DNA of 21,572 nucleotides from an uncultured Collinsella sp. (lineage in GTDB: Bacteria > Actinomycetota > Coriobacteriia > Coriobacteriales > Coriobacteriaceae): assembly GCA_900755005.1 (NCBI GenBank), contig CAAEEX010000029.1, positions 1-21,572 on the forward strand, written 5' to 3'. The notes under the pieces are model-generated. The model saw nothing but the letters and a program-made list of their open reading frames with translations, was not told the origin of the DNA and did not search any database. Made by a program: the position numbers and the translations under genes. Numbering within the stretch: position 1 is the first letter of the stretch; each line of letters starts with the position of its first letter. This document shows, piece by piece, positions 15,822 through 21,572 of this stretch.

Positions 15822-16319
15822 ATGGCTAAAGATTCCAGCTTCGACGTCGTGTCCGAGGTCAACATGCAAGAGGTCGACAACGCCTTCCAGCAAACCACGC
15901 GCGAGATTTCCCAGCGCTATGACCTGAAGGATTCCGGCGCCACGATCGAGCTTTCGAAGGGCGACAAGCTCTTTACGATCAACGCCCCGGCCGACTTTGT
16001 CTCCAAGCAGATTATCGACGTGCTGAGCTCCAAGCTCATCAAGCGCGGCATCGACCTCAAGGCTGTCTCGTGGGATGCTCCACAGGCGGCAACGGGCGGC
16101 ACCGTGCGCGTGCTCGGCCATATCGTCGAGGGTATCGACCAGGCGACCGCCAAGAAGATCAACAAGGACATCAAGGACCAAAAGCTCAAGGTCAAGGTGA
16201 CTATCGAGGCCGACAAGCTGCGTGTTTCCTCTGCTTCGAAGGACGCGTTGCAGACCGTGATCCAGTTCCTGCGCGACCAGGACTACGGCCAGCCGCTGCA
16301 GTTCACCAACTACCGCTAA
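15822..16319 (+). CDS. yajQ: YajQ-family nucleotide-binding protein
   Basis: Small cytoplasmic protein of the UPF0234/YajQ family, in which a Xanthomonas member binds cyclic di-GMP and others bind nucleotides; the role here is unknown. The 165-residue length is typical. Recognisable family stretches are SSFDVVSEVNMQEVDNAFQQ at the N-terminus, REISQRYDLK, and the C-terminal FLRDQDYGQPLQFTNYR. ATG 15822 follows GAAAGGAAA (about 15809-15817). It sits 26 bases after the rodZ-like gene and 27 before rimO, so it appears to belong to the same operon. Confidence 0.95.
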   Translation: MAKDSSFDVVSEVNMQEVDNAFQQTTREISQRYDLKDSGATIELSKGDKLFTINAPADFVSKQIIDVLSSKLIKRGIDLKAVSWDAPQAATGGTVRVLGHIVEGIDQATAKKINKDIKDQKLKVKVTIEADKLRVSSASKDALQTVIQFLRDQDYGQPLQFTNYR

Positions 16320-16346
16320 TATCATTCGAAAGGACTGCTCTCCAAC

Positions 16347-17696
16347 ATGGATACACCGTTGGGCTCCGTGCTCTACATCACCCTCGGGTGCGCTAAGAAC
16401 GAGGTTGACACCGACCGCATGCGTTCTCTTTTGACCGCCGCGGGCTACGAGGAGGCATTCGACCCACAGGATGCCGATATCGCCATCGTCAATACATGCT
16501 CGTTCCTCGCCTCCGCAACGTCCGAGAGCATCGAGACCACGCTCGAGCTCGCCAACGAGGTTCAGGACGGCGTTCGTTCTTGTCCCATCGTCATGTGCGG
16601 CTGTGTGCCGTCGCGCTATGGCGACGACCTGCCTGACGAGCTGCCCGAGGTCGCTGCCTTTGTGAAGGCCGACGAGGAGGACGGCATCGTGGCGGTCATC
16701 GATGGCGTGCTGGGTGTCGAGCGTGAGATCGCTGCCTATATTCCGCAAGTCAAGCGCACTGTCGAGGGCGCTGTTGCTTACGTCAAGATTTCCGATGGCT
16801 GCAACCGCTTCTGCAGCTTCTGCATGATCCCCTATATTCGCGGTCGCTATCATTCGCGCAATGCCGAGAGCATTATCTCCGAGGTACGCGACCTGGTTGC
16901 CGGCGGTGTGCGCGAGATCGTGCTGATCGGCCAGGACACGGGTATTTGGGGCACCGACTTTGCCGACGAAGACGCCACCGATGGCTCGCCGCGCAATCTG
17001 GCGCAGCTGCTGCATGCCGTTGCCGAGGCCGTGCGCCCGCAGAACGTCTGGGTCCGTGTTCTCTACCTGCAGCCCGAGGGCATGACCGACGAGCTTATCG
17101 AGACGATTCGCGATACCCCCGAGGTGCTACCCTATATCGATATCCCCGTGCAGCACTGCGACGCACGCATCCTTAAGGCCATGCGTCGCTCCGGTTCGCG
17201 CCAGGAGCTCGAGGACCTGTTTCGCGATCTGCGTGAGCGTATCCCCGGCATCGTGATCCGTTCCACGGCCATGGTCGGCTTCCCGACCGAGACCGACGAC
17301 GAGTTCCGCGACCTTATCGACTTTATGGACACCGTCTGCTTTGACTACACGAGTGTCTTTGCCTACTCGCAGGAGGAGGGCAGCCTGGCCGCTAAGATGG
17401 AAGGTCAGGTCGATGAGGAGGTCAAGCTCGAGCGCGCCCAGGAGGCCATGGACCTGGCCGAGTCGCTCGGTTTTGCCGCCACCGCCGCACATGTGGGCGA
17501 GCGCGCCCAGGTGATTGTCGACGGCATCGAGGAGACCGAGGACGGCGCCGAGCTGATCGGCCATGCTTGGTTCCAGGCGCCCGATTCCGATGGCGCGGTG
17601 CACTTGGACGCCAGCGAGGCGTCCGTGGGCGATATTCTGACGGTCGAGTTTACCGATAGCTTCTGCTATGAGCTTATCGGCCATGTTGTGGAGTAG
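16347..17696 (+). CDS. rimO: Ribosomal protein S12 methylthiotransferase RimO
   Basis: Radical-SAM enzyme that adds a methylthio group to the conserved aspartate of ribosomal protein S12. The 449-residue protein has the N-terminal cluster cysteines C15 (TLGCAKNEVD), C51 (NTCSFL) and C86 (CGCVPSRY), and the radical-SAM CxxxCxxC at C152, C156 and C159 in DGCNRFCSFCMIPYIRG. A C-terminal TRAM domain (about 385-449) follows. The CAKN and CSFCMIP phrases separate it from MiaB and from the MtaB encoded earlier in the window. The AAAGGA ribosome binding site (16329-16334) is 12 bases from the ATG, somewhat long. pgsA starts 9 bases after the stop. Confidence 0.95.
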   Translation: MDTPLGSVLYITLGCAKNEVDTDRMRSLLTAAGYEEAFDPQDADIAIVNTCSFLASATSESIETTLELANEVQDGVRSCPIVMCGCVPSRYGDDLPDELPEVAAFVKADEEDGIVAVIDGVLGVEREIAAYIPQVKRTVEGAVAYVKISDGCNRFCSFCMIPYIRGRYHSRNAESIISEVRDLVAGGVREIVLIGQDTGIWGTDFADEDATDGSPRNLAQLLHAVAEAVRPQNVWVRVLYLQPEGMTDELIETIRDTPEVLPYIDIPVQHCDARILKAMRRSGSRQELEDLFRDLRERIPGIVIRSTAMVGFPTETDDEFRDLIDFMDTVCFDYTSVFAYSQEEGSLAAKMEGQVDEEVKLERAQEAMDLAESLGFAATAAHVGERAQVIVDGIEETEDGAELIGHAWFQAPDSDGAVHLDASEASVGDILTVEFTDSFCYELIGHVVE

Positions 17697-17705
17697 GAGA
17701 GCATC

Positions 17706-18344
17706 GTGGCAAACGAGAGCAATAAGGAACTGACGAGTGTTTGGACGCCCGCCAACATCGTGACGTGCGTTCGCATCGTCTTTATCCCGGTGTTCATGAT
17801 CGTGTCGGCGCTTTCTCACACGAGTGTTGCCGGTACAGATTGGAGCACCTTCGACGGCCCGCTCGCCGCCGCTGCCTTCATTCTGTATGTGATCCTGTCG
17901 TGCACCGATAAGGTCGACGGCTACCTGGCGCGCTCGCGCAACGAGATTACCGATTTCGGTAAGTTCTTGGACCCCATCGCCGACAAGCTGCTCGTGTTCT
18001 CGGCCTTGCTGCTGTTCTTGGACTTTGGCACCGTGACGGTTTGGTCCGTGTTCATCATCTTGTTCCGCGAGCTGTTGGTAAGCGCCCTGCGCATGGTTGC
18101 GAGTGCCGCCGGCGTGGTCGTTGCCGCCGATAAGCTTGGCAAGTACAAGACGGCGACCACGATGGTCTCCATCTGCGGTTACCTGTGCGTCTTTGCGATG
18201 GCCGGCTTGCACCTTGGCCCGCTGGCGCTGACGCTCGGCATCTACTCGGTGTCGCGCTTCCTGTACGCCGTTGCCGTTGTCCTGACCGTTATCTCGGGCG
18301 CCCAATACTTCTGGAACTGCCGCAAGATCGTCTTTTCGATCTAG
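17706..18344 (+). CDS. pgsA: CDP-diacylglycerol-glycerol-3-phosphate 3-phosphatidyltransferase
   Basis: Integral membrane enzyme that makes phosphatidylglycerol phosphate, the first committed step to phosphatidylglycerol and cardiolipin. The 212-residue protein carries the complete CDP-alcohol phosphotransferase signature D68-x2-D71-G72-x2-A75-R76-x8-G85-x3-D89-x3-D93, with membrane segments before and after it. A related alcohol acceptor cannot be fully excluded from the motif alone, but the N-terminal NIVTCVRI and the pgsA-cinA-recA order favour PgsA. The start is GTG 17706 with AGGAGAG (17695-17701) 4 bases upstream, overlapping the rimO stop. Confidence 0.92.
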   Translation: MANESNKELTSVWTPANIVTCVRIVFIPVFMIVSALSHTSVAGTDWSTFDGPLAAAAFILYVILSCTDKVDGYLARSRNEITDFGKFLDPIADKLLVFSALLLFLDFGTVTVWSVFIILFRELLVSALRMVASAAGVVVAADKLGKYKTATTMVSICGYLCVFAMAGLHLGPLALTLGIYSVSRFLYAVAVVLTVISGAQYFWNCRKIVFSI

Positions 18345-18350
18345 GTCCTG

Positions 18351-18887
18351 GTGGGTATGACGGACTCTTTTGATCAGATTTCCGCACATAACGAGGAGCT
18401 GGCGCGTCATATTGTCGAGCGCGCGAGCGCTCGGGGCGTGACGGTTTCGACGGCTGAGTCGCTGACAGCAGGTATGATCGCCTCGACGATTGCCGATATC
18501 CCGGGCGCCTCGGTGGTGCTGCGTGGCGGTGCGGTGACCTACTGCGATGAGATCAAGCATCGCGTTTTGGGTGTTGATCAGGAGACGCTCGACCGCTATA
18601 CCGCGGTGTCGCATCAGACCGCGCGCGAGATGGCGGCGGGTTCGCTGGAGCTGTACCAGAGCGATATTGCAGTGAGCGCAACGGGTTATGCCGGCCCCGG
18701 CGGCGGCACTGAGGACGATCCGGCTGGCACTTTCTATATTGGCTGGGCGTATCGCGCGGCTGATGGGGAAGTGCCGGTCGTGGACTCTGTGCGCTGCCAC
18801 TATGAGGGCGACCGTTCGTGTGTTCGTGCCCATGCGGTCGCGGAGGCATTGGGACGCATTGCCCTTGTGCTCAACTCTATGGAATAG
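18351..18887 (+). CDS. pncC: CinA C-terminal domain / nicotinamide-nucleotide amidohydrolase
   Basis: Expected to hydrolyse NMN to nicotinate mononucleotide and ammonia in NAD recycling. The 178-residue protein consists only of the CinA C-terminal (PncC) domain: TAESLTAGMIAS, a GAVTYCDEIKHRVLGV stretch and the YAGPGGGTEDDPAGTFYIGW motif. The N-terminal molybdopterin-binding-like domain of full CinA (about 400 residues) is absent, and there is no room for it because pgsA ends 6 bases upstream. The start is GTG 18351, or ATG 18357 two codons later; neither has a strong ribosome binding site. The position between pgsA and recA is the usual one for cinA. Confidence 0.9.
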   Translation: MGMTDSFDQISAHNEELARHIVERASARGVTVSTAESLTAGMIASTIADIPGASVVLRGGAVTYCDEIKHRVLGVDQETLDRYTAVSHQTAREMAAGSLELYQSDIAVSATGYAGPGGGTEDDPAGTFYIGWAYRAADGEVPVVDSVRCHYEGDRSCVRAHAVAEALGRIALVLNSME

Positions 18888-18894
18888 ACGTGTT

Positions 18895-18920
18895 TTAAGG
18901 GGCCTTAGGGCCCCTTAATT
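18895..18920 (+). terminator. Palindromic terminator between pncC and recA
   Basis: A perfect ten-pair stem, TTAAGGGGCC (18895-18904) with GGCCCCTTAA (18909-18918), has loop TTAG. T-rich bases flank both sides, but a long T run is missing, so it relies on stem strength. It lies 7 bases after the pncC stop. Confidence 0.75.
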
Positions 18921-19015
18921 GTGGAGATAGGGACCCCTGACGAATTTAGCGTTTGCGCTGGTTATAGGTGTATTCTTGCCTTCCTTGTTCTTATTCGGCC
19001 CTTTGTGGTCAAGCA

Positions 19016-19059
19016 TTTGGTCAGTGTTTGGTCGGCGTTTGGTTGGGTTTTGGAAAGAC
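19016..19059 (+). repeat. Four TTTGG motifs at exact 11-bp spacing upstream of recA
   Basis: TTTGG begins at 19016, 19027, 19038 and 19049. The units read TTTGGTCAGTG, TTTGGTCGGCG, TTTGGTTGGGT and TTTGGAAAGAC. A degenerate TGTGGTC precedes them at 19004. The region is non-coding, T/G-rich on this strand, and ends about 27 bases before the recA -35. It could be a repeated protein-binding site on one helix face or a simple tandem duplication; no known motif is assigned. Confidence 0.7.
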
Positions 19060-19085
19060 TGCCTGCATATGATTGGCCTGAACGG

Positions 19086-19114
19086 TTGACCACGAACAGC
19101 CGTTCGTTTATTAT
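19086..19114 (+). promoter_or_regulatory. recA promoter
   Basis: TTGACC (19086-19091), a 17-base spacer and TATTAT (19109-19114) make a strong housekeeping-sigma promoter. Transcription would start near 19121, giving a leader of about 24 bases that includes the ribosome binding site. Confidence 0.88.
19093..19106 (+). promoter_or_regulatory. LexA/DinR-type SOS box in the recA promoter
   Basis: CGAACAGCCGTTCG is a perfect palindromic CGAAC-N4-GTTCG site, the Gram-positive (Bacillus, Mycobacterium) LexA consensus. It lies entirely inside the spacer between the -35 and -10 hexamers, where bound LexA would block RNA polymerase. Confidence 0.93.
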
Positions 19115-19144
19115 CGATGCAGGTTGTTAAGAGGAGGGCTATTC

Positions 19145-20293
19145 ATGGCCAAGAATTCAGGTCCCGTACGTACCGTTCATGCTCGCACGACGGGTAAAGA
19201 GCGCGATGAGATGATCGCCACCACCAAGGCCGAGATCGAGAAGAAGTTCGGTCAAGGCTCCATCATGAGGTATGGTGACGGCGGCCCCGAGCTTGAGGTT
19301 GAGGCCATCCCCACGGGCGCTCTTGCACTCGATGCCGCTCTGGGTATCGGCGGTGTGCCGCGCGGCCGTATCGTCGAGATTTACGGTCCTGAGTCCTCCG
19401 GTAAGACGACGCTTTCGCTCGAGATCCTGGCCGAAGCCCAGGCAATGGGTGGCGTGGTGGCATTTATCGATGCCGAGCACGCGCTCGATCCCACGTATGC
19501 CGCGCGCATTGGCGTGGATATCGACGAGGTACTGATTTCCCAGCCTGATACGGGTGAGCAGGCGCTCGAGATCGTTGACATGCTCGTGCGTTCCGGCGCC
19601 ATCGATGCCATCGTCGTCGACTCCGTCGCCGCGCTGACCCCGCGTGCCGAGATCGAGGGAGAGATCGGCGACACTACGGTCGGTCTTCAGGCTCGCCTGA
19701 TGAGCCAGGCGCTCCGCAAGCTCGCCGGTTCGCTGTCCAAGTCCAACACGACGTGCATCTTCATTAACCAGCTGCGTGAGAAGATCGGTGTCATGTTCGG
19801 CAACCCCGAGACCACGACGGGCGGCCGCGCCCTTAAGTTCTTCTCTTCGGTACGTATCGACATTCGCCGCATCGACAGCATTAAGCTTAAGGACGAGGTT
19901 ATCGGTAACCGCGTGCGCGCCAAGGTCGTTAAGAACAAGGTGGCAGCTCCGTTCCGTTCTGCTGAGTTCGACATCATGTACGGTACGGGTATCTCTAAGG
20001 AGGGCTCGATTCTGGACATGGCTGTCGAGTGCGGTATCTGCAAGAAGATGGGCTCCTGGTTTGCCTATGGCGAGGACAAGCTCGGCAACGGTCGCGAGGC
20101 CGCCAAGGCGTTCCTGCGCGAACACCCCGATTGCGCCGACGAGATTGAGCATAAGGTCCGCCTTGCCTGCGGGCTTGAGTTTGATGACGATGCTCCGTCC
20201 GAGGTCGAGCTGACCGATCAGCCTGCGCCTGAGGAGTTTGACGAGCTTTACGCCATCGATGGTTCCGCCATGCTCGATGATGACGACGAGTAG
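19145..20293 (+). CDS. recA: Recombinase RecA
   Basis: DNA strand-exchange ATPase and co-protease for LexA. The 382-residue protein has Walker A GPESSGKT at 81-88, the VDSVAALTPRAEI Walker B region, the FINQLREKIGVMFGNPETTTGG loop 2 region and an acidic C-terminal tail (ending LDDDDE). ATG 19145 is chosen because GAGGAGGG (19131-19138) is 6 bases upstream. An in-frame TTG at 19124 lies almost at the predicted transcription start and before the ribosome binding site. Compared with E. coli RecA (353 residues) it has about 16 extra N-terminal residues and a longer acidic tail. It is SOS-controlled by the box in its promoter and is followed by recX after 11 bases. Confidence 0.99.
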   Translation: MAKNSGPVRTVHARTTGKERDEMIATTKAEIEKKFGQGSIMRYGDGGPELEVEAIPTGALALDAALGIGGVPRGRIVEIYGPESSGKTTLSLEILAEAQAMGGVVAFIDAEHALDPTYAARIGVDIDEVLISQPDTGEQALEIVDMLVRSGAIDAIVVDSVAALTPRAEIEGEIGDTTVGLQARLMSQALRKLAGSLSKSNTTCIFINQLREKIGVMFGNPETTTGGRALKFFSSVRIDIRRIDSIKLKDEVIGNRVRAKVVKNKVAAPFRSAEFDIMYGTGISKEGSILDMAVECGICKKMGSWFAYGEDKLGNGREAAKAFLREHPDCADEIEHKVRLACGLEFDDDAPSEVELTDQPAPEEFDELYAIDGSAMLDDDDE

Positions 20294-20304
20294 CGGTTAC
20301 GCTC

Positions 20305-20997
20305 ATGTCGTATACGGTGACCGAGGCCACGGTCGTCTTTCCCGATAAGAAGGCGGCCTCCTCGTTCTCGAGCGGGTATGCGTCCAAAAAGCCTTGCGCA
20401 CATATCGATTGTGAGCTTGAGGGCGGTTTTGAGCGGTCCATTTGGATCCCCGTGCGGGTCGCGCGGCTGTATGTCAAAAACCGTCCCGATCTTCCCTGTG
20501 ATTGGGATAACTATCGTGATGCGGTGCAGCTCATCGAGCGTAAATGTGCGCTTACCATGGTGACCGAGATGTTATCGCGCCGCGACCATGCGACGGGTGA
20601 GGTCCGTGACAAGCTGGCTCGCTACGGCTTTCACCAGTCCGCGATCGATTTCGCCGTTGAGCGCGCCACCGAGTATCGCTTTTTAGACGAGAACCGCTTT
20701 TGCTCGTACTTTATCGAGGAACGCAAGCGGCGCGGTTGGGGACAGCGTAAAATCGAGACCGAGCTCAAGCGCCGTCATGTCGTGCTCGATGACATTCCCG
20801 GTTATCCCGAGGATTATTTTGCCGTCGAAGACGATTTGGCGCGTGCGTCAGCCCTGCTCGCCAAGCGGCGTGTTCCAGAGACGCGCGGATTCGAAAAACT
20901 GGTTCGGTTTTTGATGGGCAAGGGCTTCTCGTATCACATCGCCGCCGATGCCGTTAAGGCACGTCTCGATGCCGAACGTGAGGAATGTGCGGTTTAG
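20305..20997 (+). CDS. recX: Regulatory protein RecX
   Basis: Modulator that binds RecA filaments and usually inhibits RecA activity. The 230-residue protein has the RecX helical repeats from about residue 70 onward (AVQLIERKCALTMVTEMLSR, then GEVRDKLARYGF, then FLDENRFCSYFIEERKRRGWGQRKIETELKRR). About 70 residues before the repeats look like a separate small beta-rich domain. No ribosome binding site is visible before ATG 20305 in the 11-base gap after recA, so translation is probably weak or coupled to recA, which would keep RecX below RecA. The codons are less biased than in recA. Confidence 0.88.
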   Translation: MSYTVTEATVVFPDKKAASSFSSGYASKKPCAHIDCELEGGFERSIWIPVRVARLYVKNRPDLPCDWDNYRDAVQLIERKCALTMVTEMLSRRDHATGEVRDKLARYGFHQSAIDFAVERATEYRFLDENRFCSYFIEERKRRGWGQRKIETELKRRHVVLDDIPGYPEDYFAVEDDLARASALLAKRRVPETRGFEKLVRFLMGKGFSYHIAADAVKARLDAEREECAV

Positions 20998-21011
20998 GCG
21001 TATGCGTTTTG

Positions 21012-21060
21012 TGGCCCTGCCGTTCACCGCGTTTTAGCCGCCGTGCTGGGGCCATTTATT
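21012..21060 (+). terminator. Possible terminator after recX
   Basis: TGGCCC (21012-21017) can pair with GGGCCA (21049-21054), followed by TTTATT. The loop is about 31 bases and the T run overlaps the -35 of the next promoter, so the call is tentative. Confidence 0.35.
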
Positions 21061-21088
21061 TGACAGTTGTTGTGGTTCAACGTACGAT
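21060..21088 (+). promoter_or_regulatory. rny promoter flanked by an inverted repeat
   Basis: A consensus -35 TTGACA (21060-21065), a 17-base spacer and TACGAT (21083-21088) form a strong promoter with a predicted start near 21095. TGACAGT (21061-21067) and ACTGTCA (21093-21099) are a perfect inverted repeat that overlaps the -35 and the start site, a possible operator. Confidence 0.8.
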
Positions 21089-21117
21089 AAACACTGTCAT
21101 TTGCTTTGTGATATGTG

Positions 21118-21228
21118 CTCATCTGTGATGAGTTTGTTTATATGTTTATCTGTATCCGACCCGCATAAGCTGCGCCCATATTACTCAAATGTCGCGAGCC
21201 GTTCGTAAGGACGGTTCGCTTTGTTGTG
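21118..21228 (+). promoter_or_regulatory. rny leader with terminator-like hairpin
   Basis: The leader of about 160 bases contains a small hairpin, CTCATC-TGT-GATGAG (21118-21132). Further down, GCGAGCCGT (21194-21202) pairs with ACGGTTCGC (21211-21219), nine pairs with one G-T, followed by TTTGTTGTG. The second structure lies between promoter and gene, so it may act as an attenuator or end a short leader RNA. It also could be only a structured leader, since the T tract is interrupted. Confidence 0.5.
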
Positions 21229-21254
21229 TAACGAATCCATAAAAAGGAGTGAGC

Positions 21255-21572
21255 ATGCCTATCATCGCAGCGCTCGTTGGCATCGTTTTGGGTGCCATCG
21301 CCGCCATTGCCTACATGCGCACCGCCAAGCAGGGTAGTCTTCACGAGGCCGACGAAAAAATCCAGTCGGCACACGCACAGGCTGAGTCCCTGATCGGTGA
21401 TGCTAAGCGTCAGGCCGAGACCCTCAAAAAAGAGGCTCTGCTCGAGGCTAAAGAGGAGATCATCAAGAACAAGCAGGCCGCCGAGGCCGAGGACAAGCAG
21501 CGTAAGAACGAGATTCGTACGCTCGAGAACCGCGTGATGCAGCGCGAGGAATCTCTCGATCGCCGCAACGAC
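21255..21572 (+). CDS. rny: Ribonuclease Y (3' truncated by the window)
   Basis: Membrane-anchored endoribonuclease that starts bulk mRNA decay in many Gram-positive bacteria. Only the first 106 residues are present: an N-terminal membrane segment (about 3-20, AALVGIVLGAIAAIAY) and a long charged coiled coil with the typical RNase Y phrases EALLEAKEEI, LENRVMQREESLDRR. The KH and HD domains lie beyond the window. ATG 21255 follows AAGGAGTG (21244-21251) by 3 bases. The recA-recX-rny order resembles the recA-rny neighbourhood of Bacillus. No in-frame stop occurs up to the window edge. Confidence 0.93.
   Translation, partial: MPIIAALVGIVLGAIAAIAYMRTAKQGSLHEADEKIQSAHAQAESLIGDAKRQAETLKKEALLEAKEEIIKNKQAAEAEDKQRKNEIRTLENRVMQREESLDRRND

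Noticed and set aside
18921..19130. 69-codon + strand frame between pncC and recA
   Set aside because: It runs through the TTTGG repeats, the SOS box and the recA promoter, has atypical codon use and no ribosome binding site.
21191..21219. Second LexA box in the rny leader
   Set aside because: GTTCG occurs, but there is no matching CGAAC half at four-base spacing. The symmetry is better explained as an RNA hairpin.

Overview
The window is a gene-dense stretch (about 60% G+C by eye) of a bacterial chromosome with housekeeping genes, all on the + strand. Codon choice (GAC, CTC, GTC, CGC rich), a Gram-positive-type LexA box, RNase J plus RNase Y, and the order rpsO-pnp-rnj-ftsK-rodZ-...-pgsA-cinA-recA-recX suggest an actinobacterium of the class Coriobacteriia, most like Collinsella. 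That assignment is inference from protein style and synteny, not from a database match. No mobile element, CRISPR array, tRNA or rRNA was seen.

Region 1 (1-6729): the 3' end of a DnaJ-like gene with membrane segments, then a tight run dnaJ - mtaB - phoH - ybeY - dgkA - era - recO, mostly with overlapping or nearly touching ends. It covers protein folding, tRNA modification, ribosome maturation and quality control (YbeY, Era, probably PhoH), lipid recycling and recombination.

Region 2 (6730-11505): rpsO, pnp and rnj, each with its own structured 5' leader. Strong intrinsic terminators follow rpsO and pnp. This is the RNA-processing block.

Region 3 (11507-18920): ftsK - rodZ-like - yajQ - rimO - pgsA - pncC (cinA C-terminal domain), probably co-transcribed with rnj and closed by a perfect 10-bp palindromic hairpin. 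It links chromosome segregation, cell shape, ribosomal protein S12 modification and phospholipid synthesis.

Region 4 (18921-21572): recA with a textbook promoter whose 17-bp spacer contains a perfect SOS box, preceded by four TTTGG motifs spaced exactly 11 bp apart; then recX; then a strong promoter and a leader with a terminator-like hairpin in front of rny, which runs off the window.

No wholly new system is evident. The most unusual points are the membrane-fused DnaJ-like protein at the left edge, the phased repeats upstream of recA, the structured leaders of the RNA-decay genes, and lineage-specific disordered extensions on Era, PNPase, FtsK and the RodZ-like protein.
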